Shown here: piece by piece, positions 19,882-31,760 of the stretch | How positions within the stretch are numbered: position 1 is the first letter of the stretch | Layout of the letters: the number at the start of each line of letters is the position of its first letter | DNA from: Methylobacterium tardum | GTDB taxonomy: Bacteria; Pseudomonadota; Alphaproteobacteria; Rhizobiales; Beijerinckiaceae | Reading direction: 5' to 3' | NCBI RefSeq assembly: GCF_023546765.1 | Contig: NZ_CP097484.1 | Span: 1,739,501 to 1,803,500 of the forward strand | DNA length: 64,000 nt | Made by a program: the position numbers and the translations under genes | Notes under the pieces: model-generated | Told to the model about the DNA's origin: nothing | Database searches by the model: none | Seen by the model: only the letters and a program-made list of their open reading frames with translations

Positions 19882-21309
19882 CTATTCCGCCGCTGCAGGT
19901 CTCGACGCCGCACCCTGCGCACCGCCCATCCAGGCGGCGAGGTCGGCCCGAGCCCGGTCGGTCAGCGCCCGCTTCTTCAGGGCGGCCTTCTCCGGCCCGC
20001 GGAGGCGTCGGCCGGTCTCGTTGCGGGGCGCCCGCTCCAGGGGCGGGAACAGGCCGAAATTCACGTTCATCGGCTGGAACGAGCGCGGGGCGTTGGCCTC
20101 ACCGTCCGCCGCCACGTGGCCACCGGTGATGTGGGCGATCAGCGCCCCCAGGGCGGTCGTCTGGGGCAGGGGCGCGAGCGGGTGGCCGGCGGCCTCGGCC
20201 ACCGCGAAGCGGCCGGCCATCAGCCCCACCGCGGCGCTCTCGACATAACCCTCGCAGCCGGTGATCTGGCCGGCAAAGCGCAGGGCGGGGCGCGCCTTCA
20301 GCCGGAGCGTGGCATCGAGCAGGCGCGGGCTGTCGAGATAGGTGTTGCGGTGCAGGCCGCCGAGGCGGGCGAACTCGGCCCGCTCCAGGCCGGGAATCGT
20401 GCGGAAGATCCGCACCTGCTCGGCATAGGTCAGCTTCGTCTGGAAGCCGACCATGTTGTAGAGGGTGCCGAGCGCGTTGTCCTGGCGCAGCTGCACGATC
20501 GCGCAGGGCTTGACCAGCGGATCGCGCGGATTGGTGAGGCCGACGGGCTTCATCGGGCCGTGCCGCAGGGTCTCGGGGCCGCGCTCGGCCATGACCTCGA
20601 TGGGCAGGCAGCCGTCGAAATAGGGCGTGCCCTCCCACTGCTTGAACCCGATCTTCTCGCCCGTCACCAGGGCGTCCACGAAGGCCTCGTACTGCGCGCG
20701 GTCCATCGGGCAATTCAGGTAGTCGGCCCCCGTGCCGCCGGGACCCGGCTTGTCGTAGCGGGACTGGAACCACGCCACGTCCATGTCGATCGAGTCGCGG
20801 TGGACGATCGGCGCGATGGCGTCGAAGAAGGCGAGGGATTCGGCCCCGGTGAGCGCACGGATGCCCTCGGCCAGCGCCGGGGCGGTCAGCGGGCCGGTGG
20901 CGACGATGCAGGGCCCCCATTCCTCCGGCGGCAGGCCCTCGACCTCCCCGCGGACGAGGGTGACGTTGGGATGCTGTTCCAGGGCGCGGGTCACCGCGGC
21001 GGAGAAGCCTTCGCGGTCGACCGCCAGCGCCCCGCCCGCCGGCACTTGGTTGGCATCGGCCGCCCGCATGATCAGCGAACTCAAGCTGCGCATCTCCTGA
21101 TGGAGCAGCCCGACGGCGTTGCCCTCCGGATCGTCCGACCGGAACGAGTTCGAGCAGACGAGTTCGGCCAGCCCGTCGGTCTGATGGGCCTCGGTGCCGC
21201 GCACCGGGCGCATCTCGTGGAGGACGGCGCGGTGGCCGGCCTCCGCCACCTGCCAGGCCGCCTCGGATCCGGCGAGACCGCCGCCGACGATGTGGATGGT
21301 CTGTGTCAT
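19882..21309 (-). CDS. trmFO: tRNA (uracil-54-C5)-methyltransferase TrmFO
   Basis: 475 aa FAD enzyme that methylates U54 of tRNA (m5U54) using methylenetetrahydrofolate. FAD-binding [20 protein letters not shown] at the N-terminus, then LCSNS-type [39 protein letters not shown]-type [28 protein letters not shown] and [20 protein letters not shown], all typical of TrmFO/Gid. The C-terminal region has [13 protein letters not shown]. Length fits the family. It lies 50 nt from the amidohydrolase gene on the same strand but is functionally unrelated. Confidence 0.97.
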   Translation of the reverse strand: MTQTIHIVGGGLAGSEAAWQVAEAGHRAVLHEMRPVRGTEAHQTDGLAELVCSNSFRSDDPEGNAVGLLHQEMRSLSSLIMRAADANQVPAGGALAVDREGFSAAVTRALEQHPNVTLVRGEVEGLPPEEWGPCIVATGPLTAPALAEGIRALTGAESLAFFDAIAPIVHRDSIDMDVAWFQSRYDKPGPGGTGADYLNCPMDRAQYEAFVDALVTGEKIGFKQWEGTPYFDGCLPIEVMAERGPETLRHGPMKPVGLTNPRDPLVKPCAIVQLRQDNALGTLYNMVGFQTKLTYAEQVRIFRTIPGLERAEFARLGGLHRNTYLDSPRLLDATLRLKARPALRFAGQITGCEGYVESAAVGLMAGRFAVAEAAGHPLAPLPQTTALGALIAHITGGHVAADGEANAPRSFQPMNVNFGLFPPLERAPRNETGRRLRGPEKAALKKRALTDRARADLAAWMGGAQGAASRPAAAE

Positions 21310-21323
21310 GTCTGAGAATAGCG

Positions 21324-21359
21324 AAGGACCGCCGTCCGGATCAACGGGCGGCGGTCCTT
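21324..21359 (-). terminator. Hairpin terminator after the DUF1127 gene
   Basis: Perfect 11-bp inverted repeat (AAGGACCGCCG / CGGCGGTCCTT) with a 14-nt loop, between the DUF1127 stop and the trmFO start on the minus strand. Short TTC after the stem. Confidence 0.6.
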
Positions 21360-21384
21360 CGGACGGCTCTCGCGATGGCTGGGA

Positions 21385-21531
21385 TCAGACGCGGGCGATG
21401 CCGCGGATCTCGCTGCGGTTGATGCCGAGATCGGCGAGGTCGCGATCCGACAGGCGGGAGAGCTGGGTGATGGTGTCGCGGTACCGGAGATAAGCGCGGA
21501 CGCGGCTCAGGACGCTACGGGCGGCGGACAT
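21385..21531 (-). CDS. DUF1127 small protein
   Basis: 48 aa from ATG 21531 (MSAARSVLSRVRAYLRYRDT) ending in LGINRSEIRGIARV. The YRDTITQLSRLSDRDLADLG core is the DUF1127 signature, a short arginine-rich helix pair found many times per alphaproteobacterial genome. Some members act in phosphate and carbon metabolism or RNA turnover; nothing here says which. A longer upstream Met would give an atypical 73-aa form, so the short start is chosen. Followed by a strong hairpin. Confidence 0.85.
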   Translation of the reverse strand: MSAARSVLSRVRAYLRYRDTITQLSRLSDRDLADLGINRSEIRGIARV

Positions 21532-21807
21532 GGTGTGCTGTGACCTCTGCTCGGGCAGACGATGGCGCCTCATTGCGCATCGCTGCCTCTTGTTGGTGCA
21601 ATGCACATATAGGCCGACCGCAGCGCAACAGGAGTCGAAAGGTCAAGCATCAGCCCTGCGGGAATTGCATAACCGGCTTAAGAAACCGCCAACCATTCCG
21701 GATGGTCATTCTTTGGGCGCATGTAGAAACGCGGTCCCGGACGCGCGAAGGGCGTCCCGCCTCGCGGCGGAACGCCCCCCGATACGCCGATCGACCGCTT
21801 CCGGGTC

Positions 21808-22068
21808 TCAGTAGAACGGGCGCGGTCCGTAGAAGCCGTAGGGTCGGTAGAACGGGCGCGGCCGGACGTAGCCGCCATAATAGACCGGCCGGCGCCAGTA
21901 GCCGTAGGGGCGGGGCCCCCAGTTCGGACGGCAGATGCCCCAGGGATTGGGATGAAAGCCGGGGCCGCAGCCGCCCGCCGCCTCGGCGGTGCCCGCGAGC
22001 CCCAGGCCGCCGGCGATCGCGGCGGCCATCACGAGCGCCTTCGCGCGCGGCGCGCTCAGAATCGTCAT
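21808..22068 (-). CDS. GCG_CRPN-type secreted protein
   Basis: 86 aa. Signal peptide through about residue 30 (VMAAAIAGGLGLAGTAEAA), then the diagnostic GCGPGFHPNPWGICRPN prefix, then a Tyr/Pro/Arg/Gly-rich tail with short repeats (RPFYRPYGFYGPRPFY). This prefix-plus-repeats family is common in Methylobacterium and Bradyrhizobium. It is exported, and its role is unknown. Two Cys in the prefix could pair. Confidence 0.85.
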   Translation of the reverse strand: MTILSAPRAKALVMAAAIAGGLGLAGTAEAAGGCGPGFHPNPWGICRPNWGPRPYGYWRRPVYYGGYVRPRPFYRPYGFYGPRPFY

Positions 22069-22234
22069 GACTCGATCTCCTCATTACGTCCGGCGGATCG
22101 GCAGCCGGTCGATGAAGATTCGGCCCCGCCACCTGAACCGACGCTGAGCCAGAAGTTGTGTCCGGTACAGGCTCGCGGCGGCATCCCGGCAACGCCGTCC
22201 GCACCGCGGAGGTTGCGGCGCGGCGATGGCGGCC

Positions 22235-23209
22235 TCAGTGCAGGGACGGGGTGCGCAGGAACCGTTCCCGGTCCCCGGAGACCAGGGCGAGCTTCACGCC
22301 CCGCCCCTCGCGCCGGACGGTGAGCGGCACCCGCACCCCCGCCTCGCCGAGCGCCCAGACGCTGCGGAACAGGGCGGCGAGGTCCGCCACCGGCTCGCCC
22401 GCCACCGCCTCGATCACGTCGCCGGCCTGGAGGCCGCCGGTCTCGGCCGGTCCGCCATCGGCGAGGCCCATCACGACGATGCCCTCCTCGCTCTCGGTGG
22501 CGTAGAGGCCGAGCCAGGGCCGGGGCGGACGGTTCGCGCGCCCGCGCGTGGCGAGGTCGTCGAGGATCGGCGGCAGCAGGTCGATCGGCACCACCATGTT
22601 GATCGGGCGCGCGCCGCTGGCGCCGCCCTGCTGCAATTGCAGGGAGCCGATCCCGAGCAGGTCGCCCTCCGGGCCGATCAGCGCGGTGCCACCCCAATGC
22701 GGGTGCGCGGGGGCGGTGAACAGAGCCTCGTCCAGCACGTATTCCCAGTAGCCGGCGAATTCCTGCCGGGCGACGACCTCGACGGCGACGCAGCGCTGGC
22801 GTCCGCCCGCGCCGGCCAGCACGGCCCGGTCGCCGGTCTTCAGCCCGGCCGAACGACCGAGCGACAGGGCCGGGACCCCGAGATCGCCCAGCGCCTGGAC
22901 GAGGCCGAACCCGGTGGCGGCATCGAAGCCGAGCACGTGGCCCGGCACCGAGCGGCCGTCCCGGGTGGTGAGCCAGACGCTCTCGGCCTCGGTGACGAGG
23001 TAGCCGATGGTGAGCACCAGCCCGTCCTCACGGATCACCACGCCGTTGCCGGCCCGCTCGGTGCCGAGGGTCTCGGCCGTGAAGGCACCCTCCGGGATCC
23101 GCGCCGAGAGGGCCAGCACCGCCGACAGGGCCCGGTCGAGGTCGTAGCCGTAATCGGCAGGCCTGGGCTGGGCCTGCGCGGGGATCTTCCACTCGCCCTG
23201 CGTCGCCAT
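22235..23209 (-). CDS. HtrA/S1C-like protein with PDZ, catalytic triad lost
   Basis: 324 aa from ATG 23209. The trypsin-like DegP/HtrA fold is recognisable (NGVVIREDGLVLTIGYLVTE, GLKTGDRAVLAG, GGTALIGPEGDLLGIGSLQL). A C-terminal PDZ domain follows (PWLGLYATESEEGIVVMGLA with AGDVIEAVAGEPVADL). All three catalytic residues are replaced: His of TNNHVV is Tyr70, Asp of the T-D-L-A motif is Gly100, and Ser of GNSGG is Trp172. No signal peptide. It is therefore a pseudo-protease, perhaps a chaperone or PDZ adaptor. No neighbour suggests a partner. Confidence 0.85.
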   Translation of the reverse strand: MATQGEWKIPAQAQPRPADYGYDLDRALSAVLALSARIPEGAFTAETLGTERAGNGVVIREDGLVLTIGYLVTEAESVWLTTRDGRSVPGHVLGFDAATGFGLVQALGDLGVPALSLGRSAGLKTGDRAVLAGAGGRQRCVAVEVVARQEFAGYWEYVLDEALFTAPAHPHWGGTALIGPEGDLLGIGSLQLQQGGASGARPINMVVPIDLLPPILDDLATRGRANRPPRPWLGLYATESEEGIVVMGLADGGPAETGGLQAGDVIEAVAGEPVADLAALFRSVWALGEAGVRVPLTVRREGRGVKLALVSGDRERFLRTPSLH

Positions 23210-23359
23210 GATCGTCCTTCGGCTCGTCCATCCGCGTCCTGGCTGGCCCTGTCCTGGCTGGCACCGACCGCGCGAAAGGGCACAAGATAGGATGTTCGCG
23301 CGGCCCGTGACACCCACGGACCGGCACCGGCACGCCATTCGCCGCATGGGCACGAACGA

Positions 23360-23386
23360 AAACCGCCCGGCCGGAGCCGGGCGGTG
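23360..23386 (-). terminator. Rho-independent terminator of the outer-membrane protein gene
   Basis: On the minus strand, a 10-bp GC stem (ACCGCCCGGC / GCCGGGCGGT, 4-nt loop) is followed by TTTTCG. It lies about 70 bp past the stop at 23457, with two more GC hairpins in between (23388-23406 and 23424-23448). Confidence 0.75.
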
Positions 23387-23456
23387 CGCCGTCCGGAGGG
23401 ACGGCGTGTTCGGAGGGACCGGATCTCCCGCCGGATTGCGGCGGGAGACCAGAGCC

Positions 23457-24440
23457 TCAGTACTTGCGGACGAGCGCAGCCGGGACCGGCGACGCGGCCG
23501 GGGCCGGCGAGTAGAGCGGCACGATGAACCGGATCCAGCCGTCGGTGGAGTAGTCGCTGCGAGCGCGGCTGAACGGCGTCGCGGCGATCTGCGCGCCGGT
23601 CACGACGTCGCGGGCGACGTAAGCCTGGACGGTGAAGACCTTGAAGTCGTAGCCGATCAGGCCGCCGATGGCGAAGCGGCCGCGGTTGCCGGCCGCCGCG
23701 CTGGCTTGGCTGATGTCGAAGTTGTAGGTGCCGTAGGCGATCGGACCGATCTCGAAGTTGCCGAACTTCTTGGTTGCGGTGAGGTCGAAGTTCAGGGCGT
23801 CCGAGAGGCGGATCGGGCCGATAGCAGCGCCGACTTGGCCGGGGAAACGGCCGGGCGAGTCGTAGATGTTGGCGGTCAGGTTGGCGGTGATGTTCCAGCC
23901 GTCACCGGTGTAGCTGCCGGCGACGCCGAAGCGGTAGGTGTTGGAGGAGAGCTGCGGCAGGACCGGCGTGGCGGTCGTGCCGTTCGCGGTGATGATCGAG
24001 CCGCGGTCGCCGTTCAGGTCGTTCAGGTACGCGCCGCCGAGCAAGCTGACGCCGAAGTTGTTGCCGAGGTCGAACGCCCAGATACCGCCGACGAAGGTGC
24101 CGACGTTGATCGAGATGTCCTTGTTGCGCACGCCCGCCGGGTTGCGGGTGAAGGCGAACACGGTCGGGGGCGCCACGAGCAGCTCGACGCGGCCGCCGAA
24201 CGGCACGAACGGGGTCGACCACACGAGGACCGGGATGTTGACGGCCGTGTCGGGATCGTTCCGGCCGTCGGTGCGGCGGTAGGTGAACGTGTTGATGGCG
24301 TAGATGCCTTCCGGCAGCGGCGCGCCGACGGCGAGACCGACCTGCTCGCCCGGAACCGTCGTGGTCTGCGCCTGCGCGATCGTCGAGGCCATGCCGACCG
24401 TGAGCGCGACCGTGCCGGCCGCGAGCCAGTTCTTCATCAT
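23457..24440 (-). CDS. MetA-pathway-like outer-membrane beta-barrel protein
   Basis: 327 aa. Signal peptide (MKNWLAAGTVALTVGMASTI, cleaved at A-Q-A). It continues with alternating beta-strand segments rich in aromatic/Gly residues, for example GVAGSYTGDGWNITANLTAN, FEIGPIAYGTYNFDIS and FAIGGLIGYDFKVFTVQAYV. The pattern matches the Phenol_MetA_deg outer-membrane channel family, whose members sit near aromatic-degradation genes but also alone. GGAAGGA precedes ATG 24440. Monocistronic, with a strong terminator. Substrate unknown. Confidence 0.8.
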   Translation of the reverse strand: MMKNWLAAGTVALTVGMASTIAQAQTTTVPGEQVGLAVGAPLPEGIYAINTFTYRRTDGRNDPDTAVNIPVLVWSTPFVPFGGRVELLVAPPTVFAFTRNPAGVRNKDISINVGTFVGGIWAFDLGNNFGVSLLGGAYLNDLNGDRGSIITANGTTATPVLPQLSSNTYRFGVAGSYTGDGWNITANLTANIYDSPGRFPGQVGAAIGPIRLSDALNFDLTATKKFGNFEIGPIAYGTYNFDISQASAAAGNRGRFAIGGLIGYDFKVFTVQAYVARDVVTGAQIAATPFSRARSDYSTDGWIRFIVPLYSPAPAASPVPAALVRKY

Positions 24441-24973
24441 TTTCTCATTCCTTCCCAAGGTCTCAAGGCATCCGTCCCGCATTCGGCATTTCCCTGCCGG
24501 TCTGCTCGCCTATCGCGGCTGCCGGCTTCGGACCTGCCGAGCGCCCCCACGGAGCCTGCCCGTCTCAACGTCTGCGACTATTCTACAGAGACCTGCGGAA
24601 AGACAGTGGAATGCTCGCCGAAACGGCAAAACCGGCCGAACCGTTGCGCAAAAGCCGCATTTTTGCGGCGATGCAACACTGTCCACAGGCCCGGCCCACA
24701 ATCGTCGGTTCGGCAAAATATCGTTGAATGGTCAAGCTGTTGTCCCCCCGGGTCACGGGAGAATCCGGCAAATCCGGCGCGGGCGGGACGCCGTCGGGGC
24801 GACCGGGCGCCGGGACCGGAACGGCCAGCCGAAATGGGCCGTGTGGGACCCGGACCGGTATCCGACAGCCCGAATCAGGTTCGGCCGCGGGCGCCCGGCC
24901 GGCCTTGGCGGCCTGGACCGGGCAGAATTTGCCGCGTCGCTACGGGCTTCTCGGGGGACGTGGACGCCCGGGC
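24441..24973 (-). promoter_or_regulatory. Long leader upstream of the outer-membrane protein gene
   Basis: 533 bp between the uvrA stop and the porin-like gene start, both on the minus strand. Lower GC in 24580-24740. A small perfect hairpin GCCGCA-TTTT-TGCGGC lies at 24654-24669. No gene found; it must contain the promoter for the gene starting at 24440. Confidence 0.4.
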
Positions 24974-28132
<3,159 letters not shown>

Positions 28133-28551
28133 GAGGGCGGCGGTCTTTCGAGGCGTCGACGCGGTCAGATCGGATTCGCGCGCGGGCCAGCCGCCGCAAC
28201 GGCCTCATGTCGAGCCCGAGGAGGCTCACGGCAAGATGCGGCCGGCGGGACGCAGGCCCGTCATGCGCCGCCCTTGCTAGAACGAAACGCGTACGGCGGC
28301 AACCACTCGGTGAACGAACACCCGTCTCAGCGAGCGCAGCGAAGCGATCCGGAGAGCGCCACGCTGACCAGTCGCGCGCTACCCTGGGCCAACTCGCTGC
28401 GCTCGCGCGGACGCGGCGCAGCCAACGGCCGCCATCAGAGTCCGGCGGCCCTATCTTCGCCAAACCTTGGCCCACCTTCGGTGTTGCACCGCGGAAGCTG
28501 AGATCCACGTCGCCGAATCCCGCCCTCAGATCCACATCCCGACCGGTATCG
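28133..28551. other. Divergent intergenic region between uvrA and an MFS gene
   Basis: 419 bp. No gene accepted. Contains GC-rich near-repeats such as GCGAGCGCAGCGAAGCGATCC. Must carry promoters in both directions, but no clear -35/-10 or operator can be named. Confidence 0.4.
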
Positions 28552-29730
28552 ATGCCAGCGCTCGACCTGACCGCTCCGGTCGCCATCCCTGGAGCCGACG
28601 ACCGGGCCGCAGCCCAGCAGAGGCTGTCCACCCGGCTGCTGTTCCTGATCGTCGGCCTCGCCAACGCCACCTGGGCGCCGCTGGTGCCGCTGGTGAAGGA
28701 CCGCGCCGACCTCGACGCGGCCGGGCTCGGGCTGCTGCTCCTCACCTTCGGCATCGGCTCGATCCTGACCATGCCGAGCGCCGGGGTGGCGGCCGCGCGG
28801 CTCGGCTTCCGGCCGGTCCTGCTCGCCGGCACGCTCGCGATCGGCCTCGCCCTGCCGGTGCTGGCCGTGGGCTCCGGGCTCGTGCCGCTCACCGGGGCGC
28901 TGCTGCTGTTCGGGGCCGGGATGGGGGCGGTGGACTGCGTCATGAATCTGCAGGCCGTCGCGGTGGAGCGCGCCGCCGGGCGCCCGATGATGTCGGGCTT
29001 CCACGGCCTCTACAGCCTCGGCTGCATCCTGGGGGCGCTGCTGGCCAGCGTCCTGCTGGGCACCGGCCTCGGCGCCGGCTGGAGCGTGCTGATCCTGGTG
29101 GCCGGCATCGTGGCCCTGTTCGCGGCCGCCTGGCCGGGCATCCTGCCGGCCAGCGGGGCAGGGGGAAGCGGCGGGCCCGCCTTCGCGCTGCCCCGCGGCC
29201 CGGTGCTGGTGCTGGGCCTGCTGTGCTTCGTGGTGTTCCTGACCGAGGGCTCGGCCCTCGACTGGAGCGCGGTGTTCCTGATCCAGCAGCGCGGTCTCGA
29301 CCCGGCCTGGGCGGCGCTGGGCTACGCGGCCTTCTCGGTGACCATGACGGCCGGGCGACTCGGCGGCGACCGGGTGGTGGCCCGGCTCGGCCGGCGGTGC
29401 GTGGTGGTCCTCGGCGGCCTGCTGGCGGCCGCGGGTCTCGCGCTCTCGGTCCTGGTGCCGGCCTGGGAGGCGGCACTGGCCGGCTACGCCCTGGTCGGGG
29501 CGGGCTGCGCCAATATCGTCCCGGTCCTGTTCACGGCCGCCGGCCGCCAGAGGGCGATGCCGGCGCGCGTGGCCGTGCCGGCGGTGACGACGCTGGGCTA
29601 TGCCGGGGTGCTGGCGGGTCCGGCGCTGATCGGCTTCGCCGCGCAGGCGCTCGGCCTGTCCGCTGTGCTCCTGATCGTGGCGGCCCTGCTCCTCGGCGTG
29701 GCGGCGGCCGGGCGGTCCCTGCGGGTGTGA
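28552..29730 (+). CDS. MFS transporter, YbjJ-like
   Basis: 392 aa with about 12 transmembrane segments. First helix LLFLIVGLANATWAPLVPLV, with a cytoplasmic RLGFRPVLL-type loop between helices 2 and 3. The central MMSGFHGLYSLGCILGALLA (helix 5) is typical of the YbjJ/FucP-like MFS group, and the WSAVFLIQQRG loop lies in the second half. A longer ORF starts upstream, but the first ~115 residues are non-hydrophobic translated intergenic DNA, so ATG 28552 is preferred. Substrate unknown. Convergent with the cupin gene (3 bp). Confidence 0.85.
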   Translation: MPALDLTAPVAIPGADDRAAAQQRLSTRLLFLIVGLANATWAPLVPLVKDRADLDAAGLGLLLLTFGIGSILTMPSAGVAAARLGFRPVLLAGTLAIGLALPVLAVGSGLVPLTGALLLFGAGMGAVDCVMNLQAVAVERAAGRPMMSGFHGLYSLGCILGALLASVLLGTGLGAGWSVLILVAGIVALFAAAWPGILPASGAGGSGGPAFALPRGPVLVLGLLCFVVFLTEGSALDWSAVFLIQQRGLDPAWAALGYAAFSVTMTAGRLGGDRVVARLGRRCVVVLGGLLAAAGLALSVLVPAWEAALAGYALVGAGCANIVPVLFTAAGRQRAMPARVAVPAVTTLGYAGVLAGPALIGFAAQALGLSAVLLIVAALLLGVAAAGRSLRV

Positions 29731-29733
29731 GGC

Positions 29734-30159
29734 TCACGCCTCGGCGTTGCGCGCCATGAAGGTGGCGGGGCTGCCGTCCTCCGGGTTCACGAAGACGATG
29801 TCGGTGGGCGCCCGCCGGGGCGTGTCGATCGACAGGAACACCACCGGCGCCCCGGGCGCGATCTCCGGCATCGCGTGGACCGTACCCTTCTCGAAGAACA
29901 GGAGCTGGCCGGGGCCGAACGCGGTCACCGAAGCGGGATCGCGCATCCAGAAGGTGCCCCGGCCTGAGAGGCAGTAGAGGTACTCGTCGCAGGTGGCGTG
30001 GTAGTGCGGCGGGGTCGGCCGGTAGACCCGGAACACCCGGGCGCTCGCGGCCTCCCGGTCGGTCAGGTAGGTATCGACCAGGAGGGTCTGGGCGCTGTCG
30101 GGCAGCGCCGCCGCCAGCGCCGCCACGTCGAAGATCCCGGTCCCCGCCGACTCCGCCAT
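29734..30159 (-). CDS. Cupin-domain protein
   Basis: 141 aa from ATG 30159, which has GAGGGGG about 7 nt before it. A longer in-frame start at 30180 would overlap the previous gene by 11 nt. Single cupin fold: metal motif 1 PPHYHATCDEYLYCLSGRGTF (H-x-H-x3-E-type, with a CDEY insertion), then FGPGQLLFFEKGTVHAMPE for motif 2. Could be a sensor or dioxygenase-like isomerase. Sits 10 nt after the oxidoreductase stop, so the two are co-transcribed. Confidence 0.82.
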   Translation of the reverse strand: MAESAGTGIFDVAALAAALPDSAQTLLVDTYLTDREAASARVFRVYRPTPPHYHATCDEYLYCLSGRGTFWMRDPASVTAFGPGQLLFFEKGTVHAMPEIAPGAPVVFLSIDTPRRAPTDIVFVNPEDGSPATFMARNAEA

Positions 30160-30169
30160 CGCGTCCCCC

Positions 30170-31189
30170 TCAATCCGCAAAGCCCTCGAGCACGATCTTG
30201 CCCTTGGCCCGCCCGCTCTCGATCAGCGCGTGGGCCCGCCGCAGGTTCGCGGCGTCGATCCGGCCGTAATGCTCTCCCAGGGTGGTGCGCAGCCGCCCCG
30301 AATCAACGAGGCGGGCGACCTCGTCGAGGAGCGCGCCCTGGGCGGCGATGTCGGCGGTGGCGAACATCGAGCGCGTGAACATGAACTCCCAGTGCAGCGA
30401 CAGGCTCTTGCGCTTGAGGAGCCCGACATCGAGGCGCTCCGGATCGTCGATCAGGGCGAGGCGGCCCTGCGGGGCGATGAGATCCACGATCGCGGCGAGA
30501 TGGGCGTCGGTGTTGGTCGTGGAGAAGACCAGACCCGGCGCGCCGAGCCCCAGGGCCGCCACCTCCGCCGCCAGGGGCCTGGAATGGTCGACCACGTGGT
30601 GGGCGCCGAGGTCCCGGCACCATTGCGCCGTCTCGGGCCGCGACGCGGTGGCGATCACGGTGAGGTCGGTGAGCGCCCGGGCGAGCTGGATCGCCACCGA
30701 GCCGACGCCGCCCGCGCCGCCGACGATCAGGATCGCCGGGGCGGCCCCGGGCACGGGCTTTCCTGCGTCGAGACGGTCGAACAGGGTCTCCCAGGCGGTG
30801 ATTGCGGTGAGCGGCAGGGCGGCGGCCTGCGCCCAGTCGAGGCTCGCGGGCTTGTGCCCGACGATGCGGGCATCGACGCAATGGTACGCGGCGTTCGTCC
30901 CCGGCCGGGTGAGATCGCCCGCGTAGTACACGGCGTCGCCCGCGGCGAAGCCCGCGACCTCCGCGCCGGCGGCCACGACGGTGCCGGCCGCGTCCCAGCC
31001 CAGCACCTTGACGCCGCCCTCCTCCGGCGCGGCCCGACGCCGGACCTTGGTGTCGACCGGGTTCACCGAGACCGCCTCGACCTTCACCAGCAGGTCGCGC
31101 GGGCCGGGCTCGGGCTGCGGCAGGTCGCAATCGACCAGGGCTTCGGGATCGGTGATCGGCAGGGACTTGCGGTAGCCGACGGCGCGCAT
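30170..31189 (-). CDS. Zinc-type alcohol dehydrogenase-like quinone oxidoreductase
   Basis: 339 aa MDR-superfamily oxidoreductase using NADPH. GroES-like N-terminus (LLVKVEAVSVNPVDTKVRRR, VLGWDAAGTVVAAG), NADPH-binding Rossmann ILIVGGAGGVGSVAIQLARA, and the ending IESGRAKGKIVLEG typical of the zinc-binding alcohol dehydrogenase family. It lacks the structural-zinc four-Cys loop. Start 31189 follows AGGAG. Divergent from an HxlR regulator over 110 bp, the usual quinone/aldehyde-stress pairing, so it is probably controlled by it. Confidence 0.9.
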   Translation of the reverse strand: MRAVGYRKSLPITDPEALVDCDLPQPEPGPRDLLVKVEAVSVNPVDTKVRRRAAPEEGGVKVLGWDAAGTVVAAGAEVAGFAAGDAVYYAGDLTRPGTNAAYHCVDARIVGHKPASLDWAQAAALPLTAITAWETLFDRLDAGKPVPGAAPAILIVGGAGGVGSVAIQLARALTDLTVIATASRPETAQWCRDLGAHHVVDHSRPLAAEVAALGLGAPGLVFSTTNTDAHLAAIVDLIAPQGRLALIDDPERLDVGLLKRKSLSLHWEFMFTRSMFATADIAAQGALLDEVARLVDSGRLRTTLGEHYGRIDAANLRRAHALIESGRAKGKIVLEGFAD

Positions 31190-31245
31190 CGTGATCTCCT
31201 CGAGCTGTCGCCGCAGGAGATGCCGCCCGCCTTCACGGACCGCAA

Positions 31246-31283
31246 GTACGCACATAAAACGCCAATAGTACCGAAAACGATAC
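31246..31283. promoter_or_regulatory. Likely HxlR operator
   Basis: Between the divergent oxidoreductase and hxlR-type genes. An inverted repeat GTAcCG-aaaa-CGaTAC at 31268-31283 resembles known HxlR/YodB boxes, with another GTAC core at 31246-31249, 22 bp (two helical turns) away. Confidence 0.5.
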
Positions 31284-31299
31284 CGTCGGAGACATCGCC

Positions 31300-31659
31300 A
31301 TGCCGCGCACCCGCCATCACACCGGCGCCTGCAGCCCCGGCTGCGCCGTCGAGGCGACCCTCCGGTTCATCGACGGCAAGTGGAAGGGCGTGATCCTCTA
31401 TCACCTGCTGGAAGGGACTCTGCGGTTCAACGAGATCCGCCGGCGGCTGACCAGCGTGACCCAGCGCATGCTCACGAACCAGCTGCGCGAAATGGAGGCG
31501 GACGGCCTGATCACCCGGACGGTCTACGCTCAAGTCCCGCCCAAGGTCGAATACAGCCTGACGGCGCGCGGGCGCTCCCTGGAACCGGTCATCCGCGCCC
31601 TGAAGACCTGGGGTGACCTGCACGCCGATCAGGCAGCGACCGTCCACGACGCCGCTTGA
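31300..31659 (+). CDS. HxlR-family transcriptional regulator
   Basis: 119 aa winged helix. Hallmarks: a Cys-containing N-terminus (GACSPGCAVEATLRFIDGKW), ILYHLLEGTLRFNEIRRRL, SVTQRMLTNQLREMEADGLI and VPPKVEYSLTARGRSLEPVI. HxlR regulators usually sense reactive electrophiles through an N-terminal Cys; two are present (positions 11 and 15). Divergent from the zinc-type oxidoreductase gene with a matching palindrome between, so this is the probable regulator of it and itself. Confidence 0.93.
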   Translation: MPRTRHHTGACSPGCAVEATLRFIDGKWKGVILYHLLEGTLRFNEIRRRLTSVTQRMLTNQLREMEADGLITRTVYAQVPPKVEYSLTARGRSLEPVIRALKTWGDLHADQAATVHDAA

Positions 31660-31760
31660 TTGGGCAGATCGAGCCGGCGACGGCGGCAAACCTATAACGG
31701 GTTCTTTAAGACTTGGCCGGATGGTGGATCGTCTCCTTTCGGACACTTCCAGATCCACCG

